NCBI GenBank assembly: GCA_018266355.1
Contig: JAFEAP010000005.1
Span: 62,001 to 126,000, forward strand
Length of the DNA stretch: 64,000 nucleotides
Origin: Bdellovibrionales bacterium
Lineage (GTDB): Bacteria; Bdellovibrionota; UBA1018
Direction of reading: 5' to 3'
A program made the position numbers and the translations under genes. Under the pieces are notes generated by a model, which had not been told where the DNA came from, did not search any database, and saw only the letters and a list, made by a program, of their open reading frames with translations. Below, piece after piece: positions 1 to 9,260 of this stretch. Every line of letters starts with the position of its first letter. The stretch's first letter is position 1.

Positions 1-744
1 CAGGACGCGCGGCGGAAACTCAAGCAGGTCTACCACTTCGTGCGTCTGCTCCTGCCCGTGCTCGAGAAGATCCACGCCGAAGTCGAATCGCCGACGATCG
101 TCGACGTCGGATCGGGGAAGAGTTACCTCGGATTCCTTCTCTACGACCTTTGGAACGGGCCGCTCGGTCGCGGGGAAATCGCGAACATCGAATCGCGTCC
201 CGAACTCGTCGCGAACGCGCGAGCGCTCGCCGAGAAAGTCGGCTTCGACCGCATGCGCTTCGTCGATCGCCCGATCCGCGAGGCGGATCCGGGCCCGACC
301 GACCTCCTCGTCGCGCTCCACGCGTGCGACACCGCGACGGACGACGCGATCTTGCTCGCGCTCGAGAAGGACGCGCGCGCGATCGCGCTCGTGCCGTGCT
401 GCCAAGCCGAGGTCTCCCGTCTCCTCTCCGGAATCCCGAAGGAGCCGAAGCACCCGCTTTGGCGGCTCTGGCGTTACCCGCTCCACTCGCGCGAATTCGG
501 CAGCCATTTCACGAACGCGCTCCGGGCGCTCGTGCTCGAAGCGATGGGTTACAAGGTCACCGTGACCGAACTCTCCGGATGGGAACACTCGCTCAAGAAC
601 GAGCTCATCCTCGCGGTAAAGAAACCCGAGGAAAAGGGCGCCCCGACGACTTCGCCCGCGCGCGAATGGCTCGCGGATTTACTGCGCACGATCCCCGCCG
701 AGCCGATGCTCGTGCGCGAACTCCGGGCACGCGGAAAACTCTAA
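1..744 (+). CDS. Class I SAM-dependent methyltransferase (5' partial)
   Basis: The frame is open from the first base, so the start lies upstream of the window; 247 residues are visible. Motif I of the Rossmann methyltransferase fold is clear at visible residues 34-43 (VDVGSGKSYL), followed by an acidic segment and an ALHACDTATDD segment like the LHxCGD motif of the Methyltransf_32 group (METTL25-like). A VPCCQ motif follows. These proteins bind S-adenosylmethionine; the methyl acceptor cannot be read from the sequence. No membrane segment is seen, so it should be cytoplasmic. The gene ends in TAA and the next genes are unrelated. Family placement is by motif recall and the substrate is unknown. 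Confidence 0.75.
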   Translation, partial: QDARRKLKQVYHFVRLLLPVLEKIHAEVESPTIVDVGSGKSYLGFLLYDLWNGPLGRGEIANIESRPELVANARALAEKVGFDRMRFVDRPIREADPGPTDLLVALHACDTATDDAILLALEKDARAIALVPCCQAEVSRLLSGIPKEPKHPLWRLWRYPLHSREFGSHFTNALRALVLEAMGYKVTVTELSGWEHSLKNELILAVKKPEEKGAPTTSPAREWLADLLRTIPAEPMLVRELRARGKL

Positions 745-750
745 AAATTC

Positions 751-1002
751 TTATTCGCAGAGGGTGCGCGCAAAATGCGCGATTGCGAGGCGGCGCTGCA
801 CGACCCACCGGCTTCGCTCCGAGTCTTTTACCCGAGCCGTCCTCGCGAGCAACTCGCTCCATTCGGGGCGTGCGCGCGACGGCCAGTGATGAACGAGAGC
901 GCTGAGCACGGCGTGCGCGACCACCTGGGCGCGGTCCGGCGCCCCCTCCGCTTCGCGAAAGGCTTCGAGCACTTGAACTGCGGACTCGATTTGAACGTCC
1001 AT
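751..1002 (-). CDS. Hypothetical protein, 83 aa
   Basis: A short frame on the minus strand begins with ATG just after a GGAG ribosome-binding site, tight against the start, and ends in TAA just past the upstream methyltransferase. The product is a predicted soluble helical protein with a tryptophan/arginine-rich middle (HHWPSRARPEW). I do not recognise the family. It is divergent from the nucleotidyltransferase-like gene at 1032, with only about 30 bp between starts, so the two could share a control region. It could be a chance frame, since long open frames are common in GC-rich DNA; the ribosome-binding site and the absence of a competing gene are the main support. Confidence 0.4.
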   Translation of the reverse strand: MDVQIESAVQVLEAFREAEGAPDRAQVVAHAVLSALVHHWPSRARPEWSELLARTARVKDSERSRWVVQRRLAIAHFARTLCE

Positions 1003-1031
1003 CTCCGGTTAAGATTTTACCGGAGGCCCGC

Positions 1032-1529
1032 GTGGAACCGCAAACGATCGAAGAAATTCTCGCGCATCTCATCGAAGAAATCGGCGGGGACTGGCTTTTA
1101 GCCGGCGGCGCGCTCGTTCGACTGAATTTTGACGCCGACCGCGGGACCGAGGACATCGATCTGGCGCGGATGGGGCATCCGACTCTTTCGGCGCAAGCGG
1201 CACTGAACGAATTCTATCGATGGCTAATAGCCCGCGGCGACGGACCCGAACGCGTAAACACCGCCGTCGAACCGTTCCTAGAAGAAGTTCCGCATTGGAA
1301 CAAAGAAGTCGTCGAACTCCGAAAAGGCTCACGCGGTCGGATCTACCGCCCGAACCTCACCCTATTCGTATACTTGAAACTTCGCCGAGGAACCGAGATC
1401 GACCTCGAGGACGTCCGCAAGGCGGCGCCGAATTGCCAGGAAGGCTTCGACGAAGCGAAGTTCCTCAGTTGGGGGAATGAAGCGACGAGCGCAAAGTTCC
1501 GGCGGGCGCGGAAATCCCTGGGGCTCTAA
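1032..1529 (+). CDS. Nucleotidyltransferase-fold protein (AbiEii/DUF6036-like)
   Basis: The product has 165 aa and starts at GTG after a GGAGG site. Residues 24-30 (AGGALVR) and the TEDIDL motif (residues 39-44, D41 and D43) match the GG...DxD signature of nucleotidyltransferase-fold proteins of the AbiEii/DUF6036/DUF1814 type, in which the two aspartates bind metal. Members include antitoxin-paired nucleotidyltransferases and solitary proteins of unknown role. No AbiEi-type antitoxin partner is visible; the only close neighbour is the small divergent protein at 751-1002. A lone housekeeping-type protein is as likely as half of a toxin-antitoxin pair. Confidence 0.6.
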   Translation: MEPQTIEEILAHLIEEIGGDWLLAGGALVRLNFDADRGTEDIDLARMGHPTLSAQAALNEFYRWLIARGDGPERVNTAVEPFLEEVPHWNKEVVELRKGSRGRIYRPNLTLFVYLKLRRGTEIDLEDVRKAAPNCQEGFDEAKFLSWGNEATSAKFRRARKSLGL

Positions 1530-1538
1530 GACCCGCGT

Positions 1539-2105
1539 TTATTCGGCGGACTTCTCCGCGGGCGCCTCGACTTTTTTCTCCGACTTCTTCTCGGTCGGTT
1601 TTTCCGCCGAAGCCGTCTTCTCGCTCTCTTCGTCGCAGCCGATGCGGTCGACGTTCGTCGTTCCGAGCACGGTCACTCCGGTATCGTGGTCGTTTCCGCC
1701 GAGGACGGTGACGCTATCGCGGCTCGAAACGAGCTTCGCCTTGCAATGGAGGTGAATCACGGCTTTCCCGAGGACGGCGACTTGGCCCTTCAGGCAGTAC
1801 CAGCCGTTCGGATTGTTCAACACGAGATCGTTCTTCGAAAGGACCGAGACGTTCGGCTTCACGAGCACGAGTTCCGGCTTCGCCGTCGGCTTGTCGTCGA
1901 AGGTCTTCCCGCCGATCCCGAGCACGCGAACCTTCGCGGCCATCACGCGGAAGTGCGGCTTCTCGGCGTCGAACGGGTGCTTGCCGAAGTTTTTCAGGCA
2001 CGCCTTCACGACGTTGATGTCGGATTCGTCCTGGTCGGAAGCGAACGACGGAACGGAGACGAGAACGAGGGCGACGACGGCGAGGGCGCGGAGGATTTTG
2101 TTCAT
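1539..2105 (-). CDS. Hypothetical secreted protein with Lys/Glu-rich tail
   Basis: The product has 188 aa. Residues 1-22 form a typical Sec signal peptide ending SVPSFA. The mature part has repeated short beta-rich segments (VRVLGIGG, VSVLSKNDLVL, VAVLGKAVIHL, VTVLGG, VTVLG), suggestive of a small beta-sheet or solenoid protein, with cysteines that could pair in the periplasm. The last ~28 residues are almost only K, E, A, P and S. I do not recognise a named family. It lies alone between the nucleotidyltransferase gene and the efflux operon, on the same strand as the operon but about 40 bp after its end, so it could be cotranscribed. Confidence 0.6.
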   Translation of the reverse strand: MNKILRALAVVALVLVSVPSFASDQDESDINVVKACLKNFGKHPFDAEKPHFRVMAAKVRVLGIGGKTFDDKPTAKPELVLVKPNVSVLSKNDLVLNNPNGWYCLKGQVAVLGKAVIHLHCKAKLVSSRDSVTVLGGNDHDTGVTVLGTTNVDRIGCDEESEKTASAEKPTEKKSEKKVEAPAEKSAE

Positions 2106-2143
2106 GCTCCCGGCTTACCACGAAGCCGTGCGGGAGAAAGACC

Positions 2144-3394
2144 CTATTTGCAAGCCGTCGCGCACGCGCCGCGCAAATGCGCGAGATCGACCCACGCCTG
2201 GTGCGCGGCGACCCATCCGGAAATCGCGCCGAGCTGGGTCTTCAAGTACCGATTCAAGTCGACGTTCAGCTCGTCGGAACTCGCGCGGCCTTGGCGGAAA
2301 CGCGAGAGGTTATCTTGATAAAGACGCTCCGAGCTCTTCAGGATCGCCTCGCGATCGAGCGCGGTCTTCCGCGCGATTTCGTAGCGCGACGGGACCTCGC
2401 GAACGCCCGCGAGCACGTCTCGCTTCACGCCTTCGAGACGGGATTCGGCGGCGTTCGCCGTTTCGGCGGCCGCGCCGTAAGCCCCGTAGTCGCGGAAAGC
2501 GTTGAAGAGCGGGATCGTGAGCGTGAGCGATCCGGTCCACGTCTGCTCGAAGTCGGGAGAGACGTAGGGATCCTTCACCCACCCCGCGCCGAACTTCGCG
2601 TCGAGTTCGGGGAGCATCCCGCGAAACGCGCTCCGCGAGGCTGCGCGCAAGGATCGCGACTCGGCCTCGGCCTCGATCCACTCGGGCCGGAGGCGCAGCA
2701 TCTCCGCCGGATCCGGCGCGGGCGCGCGGGTCGCCTCGATGCGAGCCTTCCACGGGAATTCGGCGACGACGTCGGCCGAACCGAGGAGCGACTCGACGGC
2801 GGAACGCGCGACGACGAGAGCTTGGTCCGCCTCCGCTTTTTCGAAGCGCGTGTTTTCGAGGTCGATCTTCACTTTCTGGACTTCCTGGTTCGCGATCCGG
2901 CCGCCCGCGTACTGGCGCTCGGCGATCGCGACGGATTCCTTGCCCATCGTTTCGAGTTGGCCGTAAATCCCGCGCGCTTCGGTCGCGCGGATCAACTCGA
3001 GGAGCGCGGCCACGGCCTTCGTCTCCCGCTCGAGACGCGCCTTCTGAACGCGCGCTTCGGCGGCACGAGCGTGCTCGGAGGCGCTATCGGACGCGGCGGC
3101 GTCGGCGCCGAAACGGAAAATCGGGAGCGACGCGTTTCCGAGCAGCGACGTCGTCATCGGATAGGTTTTCGACCAAGCCCGCGTTCCGTCGAGGCTCACC
3201 GAGGGTAAGAAGTGATAGCGCTTTCCGAGCGCGAGTGCGGACGCGGATTCGGCCTCGGCTGAGACGGCGCCGACTTCGGTGTCCCGCGCGAGCATCGCGC
3301 GCACGGCTTCGTCGAAACTCATCGCCGCCCGCGCCGTCGACGGCGCGCCGAGACTCGCGAGGAGCGGGAGAAGCGCGAGGCGACGGCCGATCAT
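2144..3394 (-). CDS. TolC-family outer-membrane efflux protein
   Basis: The product has 416 aa with a short signal peptide (ends TARAA, about residue 23). It shows the long heptad-like helical repeats typical of the TolC/OprM family (periplasmic coiled-coil tunnel plus outer-membrane barrel), including a TLTIPLFNAFRDYG segment near the second beta region. It should be the outer-membrane channel of the tripartite pump whose inner-membrane and adaptor genes lie immediately upstream. The start codon overlaps the stop of the RND gene by 4 bp (ATGA), indicating translational coupling. Length and domain plan are normal for the family. Substrate cannot be told. Confidence 0.88.
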   Translation of the reverse strand: MIGRRLALLPLLASLGAPSTARAAMSFDEAVRAMLARDTEVGAVSAEAESASALALGKRYHFLPSVSLDGTRAWSKTYPMTTSLLGNASLPIFRFGADAAASDSASEHARAAEARVQKARLERETKAVAALLELIRATEARGIYGQLETMGKESVAIAERQYAGGRIANQEVQKVKIDLENTRFEKAEADQALVVARSAVESLLGSADVVAEFPWKARIEATRAPAPDPAEMLRLRPEWIEAEAESRSLRAASRSAFRGMLPELDAKFGAGWVKDPYVSPDFEQTWTGSLTLTIPLFNAFRDYGAYGAAAETANAAESRLEGVKRDVLAGVREVPSRYEIARKTALDREAILKSSERLYQDNLSRFRQGRASSDELNVDLNRYLKTQLGAISGWVAAHQAWVDLAHLRGACATACK

Positions 3395-6300
3395 GAGGAA
3401 ACTTCCGGCGCCCGGGGCATCGTCGCGCTCACCGGAGGAGCGACCGGCACGGTCAACCCCGGGACCTCGCCCGGAGCATCCTTCGCGCGTCCGAGCGTCC
3501 GGAGCACGCGGCCCTTCGAAACTCCCTTGCCCGCCGCCTTACCCGCGCCGCGGGAGAGCCACCGGTACTGGAGCGCCGGCACGACGAAGAGCGTGAGCGC
3601 CATCGAGAACCAGAGCCCGCCGCTGACCGCGATGCCGAGCGGCTGGAGGATCCGTCCGCCCTGGCCGAAGCCGAGCGCGACGGGCAGCATGCCGAGGATC
3701 GTCGTGAGCGAAGTGATCAGGATCGGGCGAAGCCGCTGGACGGCGGCGCCGACGACGGCCTCTTTCGGAGCCATCCCCTCGCGGAATCGACGATCGCCGA
3801 AATCGACGAGGATGATCGAGTTCGCGACCGCGATGCCGTTCAGCAGGATCACGCCGAGGACCGAGTTGAGCGAAAGCGTGCTCTGAAAAACGAGAAGCGA
3901 GGTGAGCACGCCGATGAATCCGAGCGGGATCGCGACGAGCACGATCAGCGAGTTCGCGAGGCTGCCCATCTGGAAGAGCAGCGTAAGGAGGATCATCGCG
4001 ATCGAGAGCGCGACCGCGACGGTGAGCTGGTGGATGGCGTCGTTCACTTCGACTTGAGCGTCTTCGGTCACGACGTTGATCCCGGAAGGAAGCGCGTGCG
4101 ACGCGCGCCAGTCGGCGAGCACGGAGTCGGCGACCTTCAGGTAGCCGCGGTCGGAGGTCTTTTCGGCGCTGTTCTCCTTCCGGCCGATGATCGCGTAGAG
4201 CTCGCGACCGTTCTCGCTGTGGATACCGGACGCCTCTTCCTCGATGCGCACGTCGGAGAGCGCGCGGAGCGGAACGACCTTGCCGTCGATCCCGACGGGG
4301 AAACTCCCGAGCTCCTCGGCGGTCTTCATCAGCCCGCGCGGATAACGGAGCATGATGTCGGCGTACTCGCGGTTCACGTTCATGTAATGGATGTTCTTTC
4401 CCTCGGTCGCGACGCGGAGGATGTCGGCCAAATCGTAGGGAGAGATCGAAGACTCGAGGTTCAGATTCGGCCGCAGCACGATCGTCTTCGACTTGTCCGA
4501 GCCCGGCTCGGTCCAAAGCGAAGGCAGGACCTTCTTCTCCTTCAAGGCGTCGAGGATCGACTTGGCGGTCGCCCGGCGGTCTTCCACGTCCCCGCCTTCG
4601 ACTGCGATGCGGAGGTCCGGCGGGTTCGGAAGCGGCAGCTCGGCCGGGTTCCAAGGATTGATCCAGAATCGAAGCGTCGCGCCGTCCTTGAACTCGGCTT
4701 CGAGACGTTTCCAGAAGTCCTTCATCTTCCGCTTGTCCTTGAGCCGCGCCATGATCCAAGAGCTGTTCGGCTGGTTCACCTGCGTGAAGGTGTAACGGAT
4801 CTCGTCGCCGAACTTCTGCAGGAGCCGCGTCTCGACTTCCTCGGTTTCGCCTTCCATCTGCCGGACGATCGTATTGCCCTGGGTGTTGAGTCCGAGCATG
4901 ACCCAGTCGGTATCCGGCGTACCGAGGACTTCCTTCGGCAGCTTCGGAAGCGCGAAGAGAAAAAGTCCCGCGAGAGCGGCGAAGATCGCGCCGGCGGTGA
5001 AAACTTGGAGCTTCCGCGACTGGACGAACGCGCCGAGGGCGCGCGCGTAGCCCGCTTCGAGCTTCTTCAGCCCGCCTTCGATCGGCGAGTGACCGATGTC
5101 GGCCTTCGGATCCTTCGCGTGCTTGATCAGGTGGAGCCGCACCGTCGGGACGAGCAGGAGCGCGACGAAGGCCGAGAACCCGTGCGAAAAGATCACGGTC
5201 TTCGCGAGATCGCCGAGGACGGCGTACGAGAGCGCGGAGGTGAACGCGAGCGGCGCGAAGACGACGAGCGAGGCGATCGTCGAAGCGATGACCGCGAGAC
5301 GGACCTCTTTCACGGCGCCCATGACGATCCGGAGCTTACCGGCGAAGTCCTTCGGCGTTTCTTCCTTCTCGAGGTGGCGGAAGATGTTCTCGAGCACGAC
5401 GACCGAGGCGTCGACGTTCATCCCCGACGCGAGCGCGAGGCCGCCGAGGGAAATCAGGTTCAAATTCATCCCCGAAAACTTCATCAGGATGAACGCGAGC
5501 ACCATCGAGAGCGGGATCTCGATCGCGGCGGTCACGACGTTCCGGAAACTGCCAATGAAGAGGAAGAGGATTCCGACGGCGAGCAGCGAGCCGATCAAGA
5601 CCTCGTGGAAGACGTTTTCGATCGCGCCGCGGATGAATTCCGACGGATCGACGAGGACCTTGTATTTCACGTCGGCCGGGAAGAGCGGCTTCATGCGGTC
5701 GACGAGTTCGAGGATATCCTCGCTCATCTTCTTCACGTTTCCGCCCGGTTTCGGCGCGGCCCAGAGGATCAGGCTCGGCGACCCGCTCGTCTTCATCACG
5801 TGGGTGTTCCCCTCGTCGACCCGGTAGTCGATCTTCGCGATGTCGCCGAGGAGGAGGCTTTGGCCGGCGGGCGTCGCGACCCGGAGGGAAGCGAGGTCCT
5901 CGACGCGGATGTTCGGCTTGCGCACGACGATCGGATAGTTCGCGTCGCCGATCTCGATCGAACCGCCGCCGAAGCCGACGGTCTTTTCCTGGACGGCCGA
6001 CTGGATCATCGCGGGGGTGAGCTGGAGCGAGGCCATCCGCGCGGGATCGAGCTCGATCACGATCTTCTTATGGTTCGGGTTCCAGAGCTCGGCTTCCTTC
6101 GCGTCCTCGATCTGCGAGAGCCGCGGCGTGAGGATCGGTTCGAGATCCTTGTAGACGGCGTCGAGCGGACGCGTCTCGGAGTAGAAGCTCGCGGCGAAGA
6201 AGCCCGAGTTCTGCGACCGGATGTAGATGTTCAAGCTATCGCGCACTTCCTTCGGATAGGACGCGACCCCGGCGGTCATCAGGTTCGTCGCCTCGCGAAG

Positions 6301-6615
6301 CGCGTCCTGCGGGTCGGACCCCCACTGGAATTCGACGTCGTAGCTCGCGCTCTTGGTGCCGTAATCGGCCTCGAGCTTCTCGACCTTCAGGTTCGCGGTA
6401 TTGATTCCGCGTAGGCGGCTTTCGATCGTCCCGCCGTAGCTCGACTTGAAATCCTCCTGGTCCATGCTCCCGTAGCCGAGGTTCACGTAGACATGCGGCT
6501 TCGCGGAGTTCGGAAAGAGGGAAACCGGCAAGCGCGTGCCCATCCAAACCCCGAAGAGGGCGAGGACGAGGAGGCTCAGGTAAACCCGCATCGGGGAAGC
6601 GTAGAGCGCCTTCAA
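3391..6615 (-). CDS. RND efflux transporter permease
   Basis: The product has 1074 aa, the usual size for an AcrB/CusA-type resistance-nodulation-division pump: TM1 near residues 9-28, a large periplasmic loop, a TM2-6 block from about 335, a second loop and a TM8-12 block near the C-terminus. The TM4 segment reads GMNVDASVVVLEN (about 398-410), so only one aspartate (D402) stands where AcrB has the pair D407/D408; CusA-like heavy-metal pumps also have a single Asp. The TM10 segment reads GIAVANSIILVDF, without the AcrB lysine. It uses the proton gradient to export a substrate that is not identifiable. The gene overlaps both neighbours by 4 bp. Confidence 0.92.
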   Translation of the reverse strand: MKALYASPMRVYLSLLVLALFGVWMGTRLPVSLFPNSAKPHVYVNLGYGSMDQEDFKSSYGGTIESRLRGINTANLKVEKLEADYGTKSASYDVEFQWGSDPQDALREATNLMTAGVASYPKEVRDSLNIYIRSQNSGFFAASFYSETRPLDAVYKDLEPILTPRLSQIEDAKEAELWNPNHKKIVIELDPARMASLQLTPAMIQSAVQEKTVGFGGGSIEIGDANYPIVVRKPNIRVEDLASLRVATPAGQSLLLGDIAKIDYRVDEGNTHVMKTSGSPSLILWAAPKPGGNVKKMSEDILELVDRMKPLFPADVKYKVLVDPSEFIRGAIENVFHEVLIGSLLAVGILFLFIGSFRNVVTAAIEIPLSMVLAFILMKFSGMNLNLISLGGLALASGMNVDASVVVLENIFRHLEKEETPKDFAGKLRIVMGAVKEVRLAVIASTIASLVVFAPLAFTSALSYAVLGDLAKTVIFSHGFSAFVALLLVPTVRLHLIKHAKDPKADIGHSPIEGGLKKLEAGYARALGAFVQSRKLQVFTAGAIFAALAGLFLFALPKLPKEVLGTPDTDWVMLGLNTQGNTIVRQMEGETEEVETRLLQKFGDEIRYTFTQVNQPNSSWIMARLKDKRKMKDFWKRLEAEFKDGATLRFWINPWNPAELPLPNPPDLRIAVEGGDVEDRRATAKSILDALKEKKVLPSLWTEPGSDKSKTIVLRPNLNLESSISPYDLADILRVATEGKNIHYMNVNREYADIMLRYPRGLMKTAEELGSFPVGIDGKVVPLRALSDVRIEEEASGIHSENGRELYAIIGRKENSAEKTSDRGYLKVADSVLADWRASHALPSGINVVTEDAQVEVNDAIHQLTVAVALSIAMILLTLLFQMGSLANSLIVLVAIPLGFIGVLTSLLVFQSTLSLNSVLGVILLNGIAVANSIILVDFGDRRFREGMAPKEAVVGAAVQRLRPILITSLTTILGMLPVALGFGQGGRILQPLGIAVSGGLWFSMALTLFVVPALQYRWLSRGAGKAAGKGVSKGRVLRTLGRAKDAPGEVPGLTVPVAPPVSATMPRAPEVSS

Positions 6616-7541
6616 GTTTTAGCCTTCGCGGCGTTCGCCGCACCTTCGTCGGCCGTTTTCTCTTCGTCGATCTTCACGGCTTCGCCGTCGCTGACGAAAC
6701 GGGAGGAGCGCGTGATCACGCGGTCGCCCGCGGAGACCCCCTTCTTCACTTCGACGCTCCCGCGGCGGCGGTCGCCGATCTCGACCGCGGTGAGTTTCAT
6801 CTTATCGCCCTCGAGCTTCCGCACCATCGTCTTGCCGTCGCGGTAGACGAGCGCGTCCTCCGGGACGAGGAGCGCGGGGTGGAGATTCGCCTTCAGGACG
6901 ACCTGGCCGAGCGTCCCCGGCAGGACGGCGAGCGGTTCGCCGCTCGGCTTCGCGCCTTTCGCGCGCTTCGCTTCCGCGAACGCGAGGTCGGCGGGCGCGG
7001 TGCCGGTCTTCGCGTCGACGAGCGGACTCACCCCGAGCACGCGCACCGTCCGCGGGGCCGCCTCCGCGCTCGCGCGGAATTCGCCGGTCATCCCGGTGAG
7101 GATCTTCGGCAGGTCTTGGGCCGGGATCTCGATCTGGATCTTGAGCCGCGCGGGATCCGTCACCGTCGCGAGCCACTGGCCCTTCGTCACGTTCGTGCCT
7201 TCGGTGACTTCGAGCGAGCTCACGATCCCGCCGACGGGCGACGTGATCTTCACCGGCGCGTACTGGTAGACCGGATCGGTGTGTTGGACGGTCATCACCC
7301 GGTCGCGTTTCGAAATCGCCTGGCCGACGTGGACGGGCACGAGGCGGACCACGCCTTCGCTCTCGGCGAAGATCTTCGTTTGGACGGCGGACTGGACGCG
7401 CGCCGGAAAGAGGAGCTCGTCGGATTCCTCCGTCGTTTCGAGCTTCCGCACGACGACGTGAGCGGTATCGAGCGGATCCGCTTGCGCGAAAGACGGCGCG
7501 AGCGCGAACACGGCCATCCCGAACACGAACGAACGAATCAT
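6612..7541 (-). CDS. RND efflux periplasmic adaptor (HlyD/MFP family)
   Basis: The product is about 309 aa. I favour the ATG at 7541, which gives a clean signal peptide (MIRSFVFGMAVFALAPSFAQA) after a purine-rich GGAG..GGGG stretch; an in-frame ATG at 7562 would add seven residues. The sequence has the lipoyl-like halves (KITSPVGGIVSSLEVTEGTNV near residue 105) and a C-terminal beta-barrel/membrane-proximal part (VRKLEGDKMKLTAVEIGDRRRG). It is the first gene of the adaptor-pump-TolC operon and should bridge the inner-membrane pump to the outer-membrane channel. The lipoyl/hairpin region is short, with little coiled coil. Confidence 0.87.
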   Translation of the reverse strand: MIRSFVFGMAVFALAPSFAQADPLDTAHVVVRKLETTEESDELLFPARVQSAVQTKIFAESEGVVRLVPVHVGQAISKRDRVMTVQHTDPVYQYAPVKITSPVGGIVSSLEVTEGTNVTKGQWLATVTDPARLKIQIEIPAQDLPKILTGMTGEFRASAEAAPRTVRVLGVSPLVDAKTGTAPADLAFAEAKRAKGAKPSGEPLAVLPGTLGQVVLKANLHPALLVPEDALVYRDGKTMVRKLEGDKMKLTAVEIGDRRRGSVEVKKGVSAGDRVITRSSRFVSDGEAVKIDEEKTADEGAANAAKAKT

Positions 7542-7657
7542 CCCCGACCCCACTCCGCGCATAGGCTGCGAGGTATACGAAAACTAATGCGAAGAGTCAA
7601 TTCGCATTTCGAGCCGCATCGCCCGATAACCGCTTGGAATTAAAACCCTTTAAGCGT

Positions 7658-8593
7658 TCAAAGCCCGCAACGATCGAGCGAAACGTCCACGGTCGTCGAG
7701 CCGAGGGTGAAGACCGCGGCGCCGCAGCCGGTGTGCTGGAGGGAGGTGTTCACGCCGTTCGAACAGGTGCCGGTCCAGGACCCCGTCGTCGGACAGTTAC
7801 AATTCGTCGTCCACGCCACGCTCGCGGGCACGAGGTCGCACGTCACGCCGGTCGAGTTGTTCGTCACGCGCAGCACGCCGCCCGAAAGCACGCGGCTTCC
7901 GCGATTCGTTCCGGTGACCGTCATCGCGCTCGTCGTCTCGCTCGTGAAATCGAAGAGCGTCGTCCCGGAAACGGTGAAGAGGCGGCGGATGCCGTCGCTT
8001 TCGAGAGTCATCACGCGGTTCGATCCCGCGCCGCTCGCGTAGGTGAGTTTCTGGCCGTCGACGCCGGTCGCGGACACCGTAAGCACGGCGCCGTGGCGGC
8101 CGGACACCGAAAAGTTCGGGATGCGGGTCACGTAATCTCCGACCGAGGTGAGCGCGCAGGTATCCGAGGCGACGCCGTGGGCCCAGTTATACGCGACCGT
8201 GCCGCTGAACGCGTAACCGCCGACCGTGCACCCGCCGAACGTCCGCGTAAGCGCGTGAGTCGCGCAGGATCCGAACGTCGTCGCGAGCGCGCACGAAGTC
8301 GCCTCCGCGTTCGCGATAAAGAGCGAACTCCAATCAAAGTTCCGCTTTCCGATGCGGCGGGCGAAGAGCTTTTCCGCCGCACGGCCTTCGTCTCCTTCGA
8401 ATCCACGCGCGCCGATCGCGCCGGTCGAGCCGCCGACGTCGTCGATCGAAGCGACGACGTCGCCGATCGGCTGGGCGGTTTCTTCGATCGTCGCGTCGGG
8501 AGGATCGATCAAGTCGTCGCCGCCGAAGCATCCCGAAAGCACGAGCAAACCCGTCGCCACTGCCGTTCCCGCGAAGATCGATTTCGTTCCCAT
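7658..8593 (-). CDS. Hypothetical lipoprotein
   Basis: The product has 311 aa from an ATG at 8593. The N-terminus is a lipoprotein signal with lipobox LSGC (C22), so it should be lipid-anchored. The mature part begins with an acidic, proline-containing linker, then a Ser/Thr/Gly-rich beta-type region with many paired cysteines (for example SCALATTFGSCATHAL and NCNCPTTGSWTGTC), suggesting disulfide-stabilised beta sheets outside the cytoplasm. The frame stays open upstream beyond this ATG, but that part overlaps the DUF4142 gene on the other strand and I reject it. I recognise no family. Confidence 0.65.
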   Translation of the reverse strand: MGTKSIFAGTAVATGLLVLSGCFGGDDLIDPPDATIEETAQPIGDVVASIDDVGGSTGAIGARGFEGDEGRAAEKLFARRIGKRNFDWSSLFIANAEATSCALATTFGSCATHALTRTFGGCTVGGYAFSGTVAYNWAHGVASDTCALTSVGDYVTRIPNFSVSGRHGAVLTVSATGVDGQKLTYASGAGSNRVMTLESDGIRRLFTVSGTTLFDFTSETTSAMTVTGTNRGSRVLSGGVLRVTNNSTGVTCDLVPASVAWTTNCNCPTTGSWTGTCSNGVNTSLQHTGCGAAVFTLGSTTVDVSLDRCGL

Positions 8594-8695
8594 GGGTAAA
8601 GAGTCTACCCGGGGCCGATTGCCCCGAAAAGAGGCCAATCGTTTGGCACGCCGTCCGCATCCTTTCGGCGTAAACCGAACCGGAAAGGGACCCTT

Positions 8696-9259
8696 ATGCA
8701 AAATCGGATGAAGAGTTGGATCGCTTTGACTACCCTCGCCTTCCTCGCCGGCGGCGCGTTCGCCGCGGAGATGGCGGATAAACCGGCCGCGACGCCGCCG
8801 AACGACGCCGAGATCGCCCAAATCGTCCTCACCGCCGACAACGGCGAAATCGACGCGGCGAAACTCGCCAAGAAGCGGACGAAGAACGCCGACGTGAAGG
8901 CGTTCGCCGAGATGATGATCGACCAGCACCGAGCCGTGACGAAAGATACGAAGCAGCTCGCGAAGAAGATCAAGCTCAAGCCGCGGGAAAGCGCGGCGAG
9001 CCGCGATTTGAAGGAGAGCTCCAAGACCGCGGACAAGGCACTCAAGGAAAAGAAGGGCGCCGATTTCGACCGGGCCTACGTCGACCAGATGGTCGCCGAT
9101 CACCAAGCCGTGCTCGACACGATCGACAATCAGCTTCTCCCGAACGCGCAGAACGCCGAACTGAAGGCGCTGCTCACGAAAGTCCGTCCGGCGGTCGCGG
9201 AGCACCTCGAACACGCGAAGGAGCTCCAAGCGAAACTCGGCGAGCCGAACGCGGGATGA
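8696..9259 (+). CDS. DUF4142 domain-containing exported protein
   Basis: The product has 187 aa. A signal peptide ends near residue 23 (AFLAGGAFA). The rest matches the DUF4142 four-helix plan: conserved histidine segments MMIDQHRAV, MVADHQAVLD and AEHLEHAKEL, separated by lysine-rich helices. DUF4142 proteins are ferritin-like-fold periplasmic proteins of poorly known role, often stress-related. The start is supported by an AAAGGGA site 5 nt before the ATG. Its stop is 1 bp from the stop of the convergent permease gene. A downstream ATG (M5) is possible but less well placed. Confidence 0.85.
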   Translation: MQNRMKSWIALTTLAFLAGGAFAAEMADKPAATPPNDAEIAQIVLTADNGEIDAAKLAKKRTKNADVKAFAEMMIDQHRAVTKDTKQLAKKIKLKPRESAASRDLKESSKTADKALKEKKGADFDRAYVDQMVADHQAVLDTIDNQLLPNAQNAELKALLTKVRPAVAEHLEHAKELQAKLGEPNAG

Positions 9260-9260
9260 C

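Noticed and set aside
4030..6414. A 794-codon open frame on the plus strand opposite the RND pump
   Set aside because: It is the antisense of a clear RND gene, has Asp/Arg/Val-rich composition typical of GC-rich shadow frames, and no motif or ribosome-binding site.
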